This document shows positions 21,480 through 33,279 of a stretch of DNA of 64,000 nt, piece after piece. The notes below the pieces were generated by a model. It saw only the letters and a program-made list of their open reading frames with translations. It ran no database searches and was not told the origin of the DNA. The position numbers and the translations under genes were made by a program. The first letter of the stretch is position 1; every line of letters starts with the position of its first letter. This stretch comes from Ahaetulla prasina (taxonomy: Eukaryota > Chordata > Lepidosauria > Squamata > Colubridae): the NCBI RefSeq assembly GCF_028640845.1, contig NC_080543.1, positions 96,895,825 to 96,959,824 of the forward strand, written 5' to 3'.

Positions 21480-23872
21480 AGAGCTGTCGGCTCGTCATCG
21501 ACAGCAGCTCGGGAGTTCACGGCTTCCATGACGGCCCTAGACCTGACTCAGGTAGTTGATGGCCCTACCCACATTGGGGGTGGTACACTCGATCTGATTT
21601 TTGTCTCTGGTCAGTGGTTGAGAGATCTGGACTTAAAGGAAATAGTCACTGAACCTTTGTCATGGTCAGATCACTCTCTCCTTCGCCTAGACTTTCTGAC
21701 CGCCATCCAACACCGCAGGGAGACGGAGCCGATACGTTGGTTCCGTCCCAGGCGCCTGATGGACCCGGAGAGGTTCCGGACGGAGCTTGGGCCATTTCCT
21801 GAGGGTCTGGCTCACGGCACGTCTGAGGAACTTGTTGCGGCCTGGGAACGGGCCGCGACGGGGGCCTTAGATCGTGTCGTGCCTCTGCGGCCTCTGACCC
21901 GGCGCAGGTCCCAACCGGCTCCTTGGTTCTCCGAGGAGCTGAGAGGGATGAAGCGCCGGAGAAGACGCCTAGAGAGCTCTTGGAGGTCCAGCCGTTCAGA
22001 GGCTGATCGGACACTAGTGAAGTCCTATACTAGGACTTACCTAGTGGCATTGAGGGAAGCGAGGCGTTGCTACGCCTCCTCCCTCATTGCGTCGGCAGAT
22101 AACCGCCCAGCCGCCCTGTTTCGGGTGACTCGTTCCCTCCTTCACCAGGGGGTGCGGGATGACCCGCTGCAGGGACGTGCTGAGGAGTTTAACGGTTATC
22201 TATACGATAAAATCGTTCAGCTTCGGGACGGGTTGGACCAAAATTGCGGTGACTCAGGTGAGACGCTCGAGAATGGTCTTGGTGACATTGTTGGGATGAG
22301 TTTGACCCTGTAGCTCCCGAGGACATGGACAGGTTGTTGGGTAGACTGAATGCCACCACGTGTTTACTGGACCCGTGCCCCTCCTGGCTGGTGCTGGCCA
22401 CTCAGGAGGTGACACGAGGCTGGCTCCAGGCGATTACGACCGCTTCGTTGGTGGAGGGTGTCTTTCCGGCTGCCTTGAAAGAGGCGGTGGTGAGACCCCT
22501 CCTTAAGAAGCCTTCCCTGGACCCAGCTGTTTTAGGTAATTATCGTCCGGTCTCCAACCTTCGCTTCGCGGCGAAGGTTGTAGAGAGTATGGTGGCATAT
22601 CAGTTTCCCTTACACCTGGATGAACCTGTCTATCTAGACCCATTCCAGTCCGGTTTCCGGCCCGGTTACAACACGGAGACGGCTTTGGTCGCATTGGTGG
22701 ATGATCTCTGGAGGGCCAGGGATAGGGGTTGTTCCTCTGCCCTGGTCCTATTAGACCTCTCAGCGGCTTTCGATAACATCGACCATGGTATCCTGCTGCG
22801 CCGGTTGGAGGGATTGGGAGTGGGAGGCACCGTTCATCAGTGGTTCTCCTCCTATCTCTCCGACCGGTCGCAGACGGTGTTGACAGGGGGGCAGAGGTCG
22901 GCCCCGAGGCGCCTCACTTGTGGGGTGCCGCAGGGGTCGATCCTCTCGCCCCTTCTGTTTAACATCTACATGAAGCCGCTGGGTGAGATCATCAGTGGTT
23001 TCGGTGTGAAGTACCAGCTGTATGCGGATGACACCCAGCTGTACTTTTCTACACCGGACCACCCCAACGAAGCTATCGAAGTGCTGTCCCGGTGTCTGGA
23101 GGCCGTACGGGTCTGGATGGGGAGAAACAGGCTCAAGCTCAATCCCTCCAAGACAGAGTGGCTGTGGATGCCGGCATCCCGGTACAGTCAGCTAAATCCG
23201 CGGCTGACCATCGGTGGCGAGTCATTGGCCCTGATGGAGAGGGTGCGCAACTTAGGCGTCCTCCTGGATGAACGGCTGTCCTTAGAAGATCATTTGACGG
23301 CCGTCTCCAGGAGAGCGTTCTACCAGGTTCGCCTGGTGCGCCAGTTGCGCCCCTTTCTGGACCGGGATGCCCTGTGCACGGTCACTCACGCACTCGTGAC
23401 GTCTCGCCTGGATTACTGCAATGCTCTCTACATGGGGCTCCCCTTGAAGGGCATCCGGAGGCTACAGTTAGTCCAGAATGCAGCTGGCAGGGTGAGAGAC
23501 AGAGCCCCTCGTGGCTCCGCGATAACACCTATCCTGCGCAGACTGCACTGGCTACCTGTGGCCTTCCGGGTGCGCTTCAAGGTTTTGGTGACCATCTTTA
23601 AAGCGCTCCATGGCATAGGGCCGGGTTATTTACGGGACCGCCTACTGCTACCGAATACCTCTCACCGACCCGTGCGCTCTCATAGAGAGGGACTCCTCAG
23701 GGTGCCGTCAGCGAGGCAATGTCGTCTGGCGACGCCCAGGGGAAGGGCCTTCTCTGTGGGGGCTCCCACCCTCTGGAACGAACTACCCCCCGGACTCCGT
23801 CAGCTTCCGGACCTTCGGACCTTCCGCCGCGAGCTTAAAACATACTTATTTAATTGCGCAGGACTGAGCTAG
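21480..23872 (+). pseudogene. L2 reverse transcriptase ORF with one frameshift
   Basis: The first open block (to 22313) holds the end of the endonuclease (THIGGGTLDLIFVSGQW, WSDHSLLRLDF). The second, 22325-23872, is 515 residues. It holds the reverse transcriptase with NYRPVSNL, QSGFRPGYNTETAL, LLDLSAAFDNIDH, GVPQGSILSPLLFN and the catalytic YADDTQLY at about residue 236-243, then the conserved C-terminal LWNELPPGLR. A single-base indel near 22290-22300 separates the blocks. Apart from that and the 5' truncation the ORF is intact to its stop at 23870. Confidence 0.92.
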
Positions 23873-24066
23873 ATTTTAAATTTATGGGTTTTTAATTGGG
23901 TTTTATTTTTTATATTTTTTAATTATTGGGCTTTTAGAATAAGTTTTTTAATTGTTTTTTATATTGTATTTATGTGTTTTTTAAGTGCCTGTAAACCGCC
24001 CTGAGTCCTTCGGGAGATAGGGCGGTATATAAATATGATCAATAAATAAATAAATAAATAAATAAA
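21480..24066 (+). mobile_element. L2-clade LINE, 5'-truncated, nested in L1-B
   Basis: The element begins abruptly inside the endonuclease domain. It ends with the typical 3' tail: gccctgagtccttcgggaga, then a hairpin-like ggcggtatataaat, then an (AATA)n tail at about 24040-24066. It is oriented opposite to its host L1. High G+C and an almost intact ORF mark it as younger than its surroundings. Confidence 0.93.
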
Positions 24067-27000
24067 ATATTTTACACAATCTACCAAATTTTTATCTAGA
24101 ATGCTTTGATTTTTTTACAAGTCCAACATATATGATAATAAGTAGCATCATCACAATCGTATCTCCAACATTTAGCTTGCATATTCAGATACATACATGC
24201 CATTTTTTTTGGATCTAAATGCCATCTATAGAACATTTTATCAAAATTTTCTCTTAAGCTCTGTGCTTGTGTAAATTTAACATTTCTAACCCAATTTTTT
24301 TTCCCATCATTATAGGTTGCTGGATATTTCCATCATTATAGGTTGCTGGATATTTTGTGCCCATTTTATCGTACAATCCTTAACTAATTCTGTTTCTGAA
24401 TCTATTTCTATCAATGCATTATATAACCTTTTGATATGGAATTGACCTTGATCTCTAATTTGTTTTACCAAGTTTTCCTCATTTTGTATAATACCAATTT
24501 TCTGGTCTTCTCTCCACCTGGCTTGCAGCTGTCCATACTGAAACCAAGTATAATTTATCCCTTCTTCTCTCATTATATTTAAAGATTTCAAATGTAATTT
24601 ACCCTTTTCTACAAAAAGAAGCTCTTTATAAGTAACCACCTCCTGTTTTTGTTCTATATTTATATTCTCTATCGCATGTCTAGGAATTTCCCATATAGGT
24701 ATTTTATAATAAAATTTATATTGGTACTTCTTCCAGACCCTCAACAAAGCATTTCTAAGTATATGGCTTTTAAAAATCTTATCCACTTTCTTATCATATA
24801 ATAAATAGGCATGCTATCCATATAACAAATCATAACCTTCTACATTCAATATTCTTTGCTCTGTTAAATTAAACCAATCACTGATTAATGACAAAACAAC
24901 TGCTTCGTAATATAATTTCAAATTAGACATTTTTAGACCCCCTCTTTCACGTGTGTCCTGCAATATTTTTAACTTTATTCTCGGTCTTTTACCCATCCAA
25001 ATAAAATTACTAATCCCTTTCTGCCACTCCTGCAAATTTGCATCTTTTTTGAGTAGTGGTATCATTTGAAACAAAAATAAAAATCTCGGTAAAACATTCA
25101 TTTTTATTGCTGCTATTCTTCCCAGCAAAGATAATTGTATCTTCTTCCAATTCTCCATTTCCTTCTGTACTTTCTGCCACAACACTTCATAATTATTTTT
25201 ATATAGTTTCATCTGAGGCTGTAATATTAACTAAGTATTTAACCTTTTTTACTATTTCATATCCAGTTACTCTTTCTAATTCTTCTTTTTGATGTATAGT
25301 CATATTTTTAATTATTATCTTTGTCTTTTGTTGATTCACTTTAAATCCAGATACCTTCCCATATTGATCAATTATATTCTTTAAATGTGTAACTGATTGT
25401 ATTGGTTGAGATAAGATAACAACCAAATCATCTGCAAATGCTTTTAACCTATAATCTTGATTCCTAATTTTTATTCCCTTTATTTGGTTTGAACCACGTA
25501 TTTTATTCAATAAAATTTCTAAAGTTAAAATAAACAATAATGGAGACAAAGGGCATCCTTGCCTTGTCCCTTTTTCAATTCTAAAAGCTTCTGTTAGACT
25601 ACCATTAACTATTATTTGTGCTGTTTGTCTCTGATATATTGCTTTAATTGCTTGTATAAAATAATCCCCAAACTGCATCTTTTCTATTATTTTAAATAGA
25701 AATTGCCAATTCAATCTGTCAAATGCTTTCTCAGCATCTAAAAAGAAGAGCGCTGCCGGGATTTGGTTATTTCTTTCCAGATATTCCAATAAATTTACAA
25801 TTTGTCTCATATTATTTCTCATATATCTCCCTCTTATAAATCCTGATTGATCACTATGGATCATTTGCCTCATAACTGGCATTAATCTGTTTGCTAATAT
25901 CTTGGCAAAAATCTTGTAATCAGTATTTAAGAGTGATATTGGTCTATAATTTTCTGGTTTACCACAATCTTGCTCCTCCTTTGGTATCAATGAGATAAAA
26001 GCCGTTCTCCACGAAGGAGGCATTTCACCTCCAGATTGAATTCTATTAAATAATTCCTTAAGTGAGCCTATCATTTCAGATTGTAGGTTTTTATAATAAA
26101 CAGCCGTTAAACCATCTGTTCCTGGGGATTTATCTGTTTTCAACTGTTTAATTGCTAAGATAATTTCCTCTGAAGTAATAAGTTGATTCAACTCTTCCCT
26201 TTGCTTTAATGTAAGTTCAGAAATACCTTCCTCCTGTAAATATCTGTCTATATCTATGTCTGTAATTAGGTCTCTAGCATATAACTTTGTATAAAATTCT
26301 AAAAAGGCTTTTTTAATCAAATTCTGTTGGTATACTTCTTTTCTATATTCTATCTTGCCAATGGTACGTGATTTCTGTTTCTTCCTTATTACATAGGCTA
26401 ACCACCTACCAGGTTTATTAGCATTACTAAATGTATTATGCTTAACATATTGCAAATTGGTTGCCACCTGATCTGCCATCAACATATTAAACTGCCCTCG
26501 TAATATACCTATTGATTCTTTTGTTTTCTTATCTCCTGGGTTAGTTATAAGTAATTGCTCTTTCTTTTTTATTTCCTCCTCTAGTTCCTTTCGCTTTTTC
26601 TGCAGTCTATTTCTATGTTTATTATTCATATGTATTAAAACTCTCCTCATATAAGCTTTACTTGAATCCCAAACCATCTCTATTGATGTGCTATGCATAT
26701 TCATAACAAAAAATTCTTTCATTTGTTTTTTACATTCTTTTACATTTTCTTCATATCTAAACAAATTTTCATTCAACCTCCATGATCTCCGATCTCCCTT
26801 TTCCTGATCAAATTCTATCCAGACCGGGCTATGGTCAGTCAAGGTTCTTGGACATATCTTAGTCTTTTTCACCCTAGAGAGAAAATCATTAGTAATTAAT
26901 ATAAACTCAATCCTAGAAAAAGATTGATGTCTATCAGAAAAGAAAGTAAAATCTTTTTCTTCAGTATTCCGTTCTCACCAAATGTCTCTTAATTCTAGGT

Positions 27001-27125
27001 CTTCCATCATATCAAAAAAAACTTTAGGCAGTTTCGCATGACTTGAAATATTTTGAGATAAGCCTTTTTTATCTTTTTGAGTATCCAATACTCCATTCCA
27101 GTCACCCATTAATATAGACAATTTA

Positions 27126-27595
27126 TTTTTTTTAATTTTTTTTTATTGAAAGAGTTTTAAAAAACAAAAACATTTCCCCCCCTTTTTTCCCCCCTCCCTC
27201 CCAAAAAACCCCCTTCCCCCCTCCCTCCCCCCCCCCGGCTTCCCGGGTCAATCACAAGGTATTGTTATACATAAACCAAACATAGAATAAAATTTTCCCT
27301 TCCAATCCAAATAACCACATCCAAAGCTTTTCATCTCCCAACCCTCTCCCCATTACATAAAATAACTTTCTAATTATTCAAAGGCAATCTGATATTTCTT
27401 AATCTGATATCTGTTTTGTAGATAATCAATCCATTTTTTCCATTCAATTAAATATCTTTCCTGCATATTGTCTTTTAAAAAAGCTGAGATTTTAGCCATT
27501 TCAGCCAAATTAATAACTTTCAGTATCCATTCTTCTATTGTAGGTATCTCTTCTTTCTTCCAGTATTGTCCAATCAACAGTCTTGCTGCTGTTAT
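27126..27595 (-). mobile_element. 5'-truncated L1 (L1-C, 470 bp) nested in L1-B
   Basis: The poly(A) tail is a T-run at 27126-27146 on the + strand, followed by the C-rich complement of the G-rich 3' UTR (27175-27235). The coding part is the last 67 residues of ORF2 (27577-27374, ending WIDYLQNRYQIKKYQIAFE). The target duplication atatagacaattta is at 27112-27125 and 27596-27609. It lies in the endonuclease region of L1-B, in the same orientation. Confidence 0.94.
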
Positions 27596-27987
27596 ATATA
27601 GACAATTTATAACACCAATGTATTATTTTATTATGCAAAAACTTAAAATTTTTTCCTTGTTGTTGGTTGGGTGCATATAGTCCAATTAAAAGTATCTTCT
27701 TCCCCTCCATTAACAGTTTGATTGCAATATATCTTCCTTGAGTATCAGTCTCAATTAATTTAGCTATTAGTTCCTTCTTTAAATATATAACTATACCATT
27801 CTTCTTCTCTGGAGCTGATGCAACAAAATGTGTCCCAAGTCTTGAGTTTATCAAATATTTCTGATCTGAAGTTCTAATATGCGTTTCCTGTAAGCAAATT
27901 ACATCATTTTTAAATTGTTTCAAATAATGAAATATCTTCCTTCTCTTCTGTGGTGAATTTAAACCATTAACATTCCAGGTTAAAAAT

Positions 27988-29218
27988 CTAGTTGCCATTT
28001 TTGGCCTTTGGAAGCTTTTGGAGCATCAGCTGCATCTCCTCCTGCATCCTAATTTTCGGCCTAGCCCCTCTCACTGCTTCCATTTTAGTAGTAATATCTT
28101 GAGTTGTCACTTGAAATTGTTGAATCTTTGCTTCTTGTTCCATGTGTTTAGTTACTGCTCTAGTCTGTCTTTGCTCTTTTGTACCTTCTATTTTATCTTC
28201 TAACCCTGAGTCTTTAGCAGTATCCAAAGGTTGTGACAATCCTTCCTCAGTGGGTATAGGTCCAACTTGACCTTGTACCGGCACCTCCTTCTCCTTCCTT
28301 CTGATCTCCTCCACTTCCCTTCTCCTCCTGCCTTCTGGTGATGGTAGGCTTCCAGCCTTTAGTACATTAACATAAAAATCTCTTGCCTTACAGACTGTGT
28401 TAAGACGGTATCTTTGTCCTGCTTGGATCACTATTATTCCAGCTGGAATATCCCATCTATATTCTATCTGTCGTTTTTTAAGTTCATCTACCAAGAACAC
28501 TAACTCCTTTCTATTTCTTAACATTTTAGGAGGAATTTCTTTCAGTGTTAATATCTCTTGACCTGCTACTTGAATTTTATTCTTGTAAGATGCTTGTAAA
28601 ATTTCATTTCTAACTCTCCTAGTTGTGAAATAAATCACCACATCTCTTGGCAACTGTCTTTGTCTGGCAATCCAGGAATTAATACGATAGATTTTATCAA
28701 TATGAAATACCAAATCTTCTGGTTGCCCCCCTCCCATATCTGTGCAAAAGCCTCAGAAAAAAATTCTCTTAGGTTCTGTTTATTTTCCTTCAGCCCTCTC
28801 ACTCTTAGGGCAAATTCCATTGCCCTATATTGTACTAAAATCACTTCATCTTCTGCTTTCTCCACTTTAATCTGAACCTCCTCCATTTTATTTTCCAAAT
28901 TTAAATTGGATTGCTTAATTTCTTCCACTCTTTCTTCCAGCTGAATCAAATTTGTTACCAAGCCTTGAACTGCTACCATGATTCCTTCTCTAATCTCTTA
29001 TTTCCCTCTTTAATTTCCGACATCTCCTCTGCCATCTCTTTAAATTTCTCCTCAATAAGAGAAGTTTGCAGGCTTAAAGCATCATTCAAGGAATCTTTCA
29101 CAAAGTCCTTCAAATTTTCTTGCAGTGTTTCTAAATTTAATGCTTTTGGATCAGCTGTATGGGCTGGGGGAACTCCAGCACTCTTGGTAATGCCTGGTTT
29201 GATTTGTTTAGCTGCCAT
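27988..29218 (-). pseudogene. L1-B ORF1, disrupted
   Basis: It starts MAAKQIKPGITKSAGVPP at 29218. A coiled-coil region follows (LEERVEEIKQSNLNLENKM, about 28940-28860), then the RRM-like domain with LVQYRAMEFALRVRGLKEN, and a C-terminal domain with EIPPKMLRNRKELVF. Frame changes occur near 28975 and 28730. The ORF1 stop (27988) overlaps the ORF2 start codon (27998) by about ten bases. Confidence 0.85.
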
Positions 29219-29868
29219 CTTCTTTTAAACTTATGTTTTACTATAGCTAAAAACAGTAAATCAGTAATAATTCTCTTTAAGTCTTTTATGAACACAATTC
29301 TAAAGTCCTTTCCCTTTTTCCTTTGATGCCTGTTCGTTTAAGTATAAGTTCCAGCAATCTCTAACAGCACTGCAAGCATCAAACAGTAGCAGAGGCTTTT
29401 CACTTTCGATTTCTGACCTTGTTAACTCAATGGCGCCATTTCCGTTCTTCTTCTCAAAAGGAAACAATGTATCTACAGAGTTAAGTTATTGCTTGCTATT
29501 GCCGGCACTCCTGTCTTTGCTCCGTCTGGTATAAAATCCAATTTATAATCCAATATTGGCCACAGAGATGGACGCGGTGATTCGTTCTGCTTAAAAGCAG
29601 AAAAGCTTCAGATCCGGAGCTCTTCGGGCTTTCCCAGGGAGCTCTCACCCTCCAAACCCCTGGAATTTCTCCAGGGGTTTTTGGGGAGCTCTACCTCTGC
29701 CCTTTTGCTCAATTTTCCCTCTTCTCCTGAGGGAAAGTTTTCCGAGCCATCTGACAGCCGATTTTCGCTGCCTAGACGGTTCTATGCGATCTCGCGGCTG
29801 GCGGTCTAAAAGACGGTCGCCATCACCAACGGAGCCAACCAGAAGTTTCTGCTTTGTAGAACTTTCTT

Positions 29869-30720
29869 GAATCCCCTTTATGCATTCAATCTTGTATTAT
29901 AGCATTCAGGGGTCTTTTTAATAAAAAAAATCCTTATTCTTATATTTAAATCTCCAGTAGTCATGTCATAAGTGCATAATACATACCCTTGTCAGAATTT
30001 TCCAGGAATTAAGAATATGTTATACTTTCCTTTCATCAGCAGATGGCACACTCAGTTTAGATTTCAATGTTAACGAGTTTAATAAGTCAAACTATAGAAA
30101 CAAAATTAGTTTTTTTGGTAAATAGCTCCAGTATTTTTAAAATGCCTTTCCAGAGCAACACCTGCTCAGTTTAAAAGTCCAATTTTCTGTCTTTTTAACA
30201 GTTTTTTTTGCTTTTCTCCCCTTAATTCTTTTCTTTCAATTCTAAAGTTTTTCTCAAAATGATTAGTCACTGCTTTAGCAGATAGTTGTAAGCCTCTCTT
30301 TCCCTGGATTATTTCCTTTTAGGGTTAGGTTTTAATTAAGAAAGACTCCTCTTACCCAGTTCCAGACACTGCTCACTAACTCTGCTTCAATACCAGTGTT
30401 AGGTGTTCCTCTGCTGCCCCAACTTTGTGGCACCCATTTTTAGGCTGCCTCTTCTCCTCATCGTGGCTGATAGAGAACCCCTCCCCCCCAGGTCCAGCAG
30501 GAGAGTCACAACTCTCCATGGTCTCACAGGGTGCCTCTCTTTGCTTCTCTGCCCCTACAGGGCAGCTTTGGCTCCTTTTAGAGCACACCAATGGTGAGAA
30601 CTCTGCATGGGAGCACAGAAACCCGCTCCTCATCTCTGTTATCACTGTGATGTCAACTGGAAGTCCCACTTCCTTCTTTTTGTGGTATGACTTGCATCCT
30701 GATAACTTCCTGGACACATG
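29869..30720 (-). mobile_element. Old L1-like element, 5' part
   Basis: This probably continues the element at 18985-20974, split by L1-B. 30376-30720 is moderately G+C-rich and resembles an L1 5' UTR. No convincing ORF is present on either strand, and the frames seen at 30376-30727 do not resemble known proteins. Confidence 0.35.
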
Positions 30721-30739
30721 TCTGTAGATTTTTTGGACA

Positions 30740-30900
30740 ACGTGTTTAGAAATAGTTTGCCCTTGCCTTCTTCCTTGACCATAGAGAGAATGACTGGCCC
30801 AAGATCACTGAGATGGCTTCAGGCCTAAAGCAGGACTGAACTCAGCTCTCCTATTTTCTAGCCAGGTACCTTAACCACAGCTGGAAACCAGCTTTCTTTG
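30740..30900 (-). mobile_element. Sauria-type SINE fragment
   Basis: It shares gccttcttccttgaccatag, agatcactgagatggcttca and the tRNA-like head (cttaaccacagc on +) with the copy at 12310-12465. Confidence 0.7.
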
Positions 30901-31359
30901 TCTTCTTCATGGCACTGAATGCTGAAAACTTTGTATAATGAAAACATACATATAAGTTGTATAAATGCCACAAGGTGTTTTGCTGTACTCTTTCAGTTGA
31001 GCTCCAAAAGATGAATTGCAGATGTATTACAAAAAATCTGTTCCCTTTTTATTGCTTTCCTATTGATTTATGTCATCACCAGGCATGGTCCCATAATCCC
31101 CAATAACTGGAATCTTTCTTTGGCTTTTTTCAGCTGTTTTCCCCATTAATAAGTTGAACAAATTCAAGCACTCAAGAGGGAAATAATCTTACCATCTTTC
31201 ATGAGTTTTACTGCACTTAATCATTCCAGACTGGATGTGGTTGCACAAAGGAGCTGATCCCTGTATAGCCCATTTCTTCTCTTGCTCATCAGCAACAGGT
31301 GCCGCGGGCAGGAATAGTTGCCATACGTAAACAGGCTTGGTTCTAGAGCAATAGTTATT

Positions 31360-31540
31360 TATTTTAGTTATTTCTATACCCCACCTTTATTATTTCTTAC
31401 AAATAACTTAATGTAGCAAACATATCCATCAGACCTCCATTTAGTATTTTCCCCACAACAGCCTTGTGAGGTAAGGTGTGTTGAGAGGAAGTGACTGACT
31501 CAAGGCCAAACAGCTGGCTTTCATGGTTAAGGCTATCATT
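31360..31540 (-). mobile_element. Degenerate SINE fragment (MIR-like body)
   Basis: Phrases such as ctataccccacctttattat, cacaacagccttgtgaggta and gtgactgactcaaggccaaa are typical of a widespread squamate SINE. A second copy is at about 18120-18260. The orientation is inferred. Confidence 0.5.
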
Positions 31541-31647
31541 GTCTTGAGTTCAGCTCTAAGTAGCATCTAGAAAAAGCACAAATCTGTACTCACATTTAAA
31601 GTGATGTAGTAATGCTCTTTTTTGTACATTTGCCCATGTCTTTCCAG

Positions 31648-31821
31648 ATCATATTTACTGCAAGTGAGCTGGATGTTTTTGATTTGCTGAGGGAGTCAGA
31701 AGAACTGCTATCGTCTGCGACTATGGCCGAGCGCTTGAAGACCAGTCTCACCGGGATGCAGATGCTGCTGGAGGCCTGTGTGGGCTTAAAGGTCCTGAAA
31801 GTGAATGGAAGGAAGGCAAAG
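31648..31821 (+). CDS. ASMT: ASMT exon 2, with one-base deletion
   Basis: The acceptor is tttccag at 31641-31647 and the donor is AAAG|gtgacc at 31822. It encodes IIFTASELDVFDLLRESEE through LLEACVGLKVLKV, corresponding to the N-terminal dimerisation and substrate-binding domain of ASMT. After LKV, where the family has a glutamate (KVE), one G is missing. The copy at 52465 retains it (aaagtggaatgg against aaagtgaatgg). The exon is therefore 174 and not 175 bases, and its phase no longer fits exon 3, which needs one carried-over base. Confidence 0.9.
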
Positions 31822-32221
31822 GTGACCCTGTTAGGAGGAGGAAACAGTTACAGCCGTTTTACAAAGTAGACAACAAAATAACCTTTTCTATGGAGCTAGA
31901 ATTTCCATTCTTTTCTCCTTCAGTTTACTTACCATAAAACATTTCTAGGTAGCTAATGAGTTTTGCTCACTAATTAGTTTTGTTATAAAACATCCTTCTG
32001 GACAGCTCAGCCACTTTTCCAGCCTGACACTTGTTTCAGGATTGTCAGCAATTCTGTTTGGAGTGCCAGAACAAATGTTTTGGGTTTCATGACTGAAATA
32101 AACTGAAGTGCAATCATTTATATTGCTAAAAGCATTATTATGCTTTGCTGATCTCAGAGGTATATGGAATTCAGCAAAGGGGTTTTGAAGTCATTGTCTT
32201 ATCAAATGCTTTCATTTTCAG

Positions 32222-32351
32222 GTCTTTATGGAAACACAGAGCTTGCTGATCTCTTTCTGGCTAAATCAAGCTCAAAGTCTCAGTATTATTCTATGAAGTT
32301 CTATTCAGAAGCTTTTTATCCAGCAATGCAATATTTGTCTGAAGCTGTGAG
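32222..32351 (+). CDS. ASMT: ASMT exon 3
   Basis: The acceptor is ttttcag|gt and the donor is GTGAG|gtaaga. In the family frame it reads LYGNTELADLFLAKSSSKSQ then ALQYLSEAV-type helix residues, aligned with the FYRNTELS ... LADAVR segment of vertebrate ASMT. Length 130, phases 1 to 2. In the frame forced by the deletion in exon 2 it meets a TGA within this exon. Confidence 0.9.
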
Positions 32352-32559
32352 GTAAGAAGGGAGTATCAGTAAAGTAAAAACTTTTTCTCAAAGACAATAT
32401 TAGAGACCAGGACTTGTAGGCTTCCTTTCTGACAAGTAACAGGGATTAATGTCCTTACCGTGTGGTGGTTGTGTTTGCTGATTACTTTAGATTGCTCAAT
32501 ACAATCAGTTGTCTCTCCTGAGATCAACGAAGTAATTATTGCTTCATCACTTGAAGAAG

Positions 32560-32825
32560 AGCCGGAATAGCTCAAGCTGTTAAGAAGCCTGTTATTAGAA
32601 CACAGTAGCCTGCAATTACTGCAGGTTCAAGCCCGGCCCAAGGTTGACTCAGCCTTCCATCCTTTATAAGGTAGGTAAAATGAGGACCCGGATTGTTGGG
32701 GGGGCAATAAGTTGACTTTGTAAAAAATATACAAATAGAATGAGACTATTGCCTTATACACTGTAAGCCGCCCTGAGTCTTCGGAGAAGGGCGGGATATA
32801 AATGTAAACAAACAAACAAAAAAAG
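32560..32825 (+). mobile_element. tRNA-derived SINE with L2-type 3' tail
   Basis: A tRNA-like head has a box B ggttcaagccc at 32624-32634. The body has ttgactcagccttccatcc, and the tail has cgccctgagtcttcggagaa then (aaac)n, the same tail as the L2 LINE at 21480-24066, which probably supplied the reverse transcriptase. It is inserted next to a CR1 3' end remnant (32826-32930). A second copy in the opposite orientation is at 33010-33275. Confidence 0.88.
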
Positions 32826-32930
32826 GAGACTGCACTGCCATTTGTCAGAAATGGTGTAGGATCTCCTGCTAGGGTCGAGGTGGGGAGTTGGACTAGAAGA
32901 CCTACAAGGTCCCAATCTATTAATCTGTAC
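32826..32930 (+). mobile_element. CR1 3'-end remnant
   Basis: The sequence ggtgtaggatctcctgctag ... ggagttggactagaagacct is the conserved CR1 tail also seen at 10690-10780 and 45690-45760. Confidence 0.75.
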
Positions 32931-33009
32931 CTCTAGATCGGTTTATTTATCTGTTGCTTACAAGACATGAAGTTTCAGAAGATGCAATTGGAGCGAACTT
33001 TTTATTTTT

Positions 33010-33275
33010 TATTTTTTTATTTTGCATTTATATCCCGCCCTTCTCCGAAGACTCAGGGCGGCTTACACTGTGTTAAGCAATAGTCTTCATCCATTTGTAT
33101 ATTATATACAAAGTCAACTTATTGCCCCTAACAATCTGGGTCCTCATTTTACCTACCTTATAAAGGATGGAAGGCTGAGTCAACCTTGGGCCTGGTGGGA
33201 CTTGAACCTGCAGTATTTGCAAGCAGCTGTGTTAATAACAGACTGTCTTAATCTGTTGAGCCACCAGAGGCCCTG
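33010..33275 (-). mobile_element. tRNA-derived SINE with L2-type 3' tail
   Basis: This is the same family as 32560-32825 in inverted orientation: 3' tail at left (tatcccgcccttctccgaag), box B complement gggacttgaacc at 33197-33208, tRNA head at right (ctgttgagccaccagaggcc). With the neighbouring copy it forms an inverted pair about 180 bp apart within intron 3 of ASMT. Confidence 0.9.
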
Positions 33276-33279
33276 ATTA

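Larger units (their letters stand above)
21246..27998 (-). pseudogene. L1-B ORF2, interrupted by two insertions
   Basis: The endonuclease start MATRFLTWNVNGLNSPQ is at 27998 and is open to about 27610, where L1-C is inserted. Coding resumes below 27112. The block 26872-25199 is open for 557 residues and holds the end of the endonuclease and the reverse transcriptase, with SLIPKEEQDCGKPENYRPIS, QSGFIRGR, TRQGCPLSPLL and the catalytic FADD (LKAFADDLVVIL). 25212-24310 and 21470-21246 hold the C-terminal region on either side of the L2 insertion. At least two frameshifts remain. Confidence 0.9.
20993..29850 (-). mobile_element. Full-length L1 (L1-B) containing nested L2 and L1 insertions
   Basis: The target duplication gctttgtagaactttctt (18 bp) lies at 20975-20992 and 29851-29868. 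Without the two nested insertions (about 21480-24066 and 27126-27609) the element is about 5.8 kb. The order on the minus strand is 5' UTR (29850-29219), ORF1 (29218-27988), ORF2 (27998 downward), a G-rich 3' UTR (C-rich on + at 21030-21075) and a poly(A) tail. It is the same broad family as L1-A. ORF2 keeps a 557-residue open block but is broken elsewhere. Confidence 0.93.

Noticed and set aside
30376..30727. Minus-strand 113-residue and + strand 100-residue frames
   Set aside because: They overlap each other in antisense within L1-like 5' sequence and match no known protein type.
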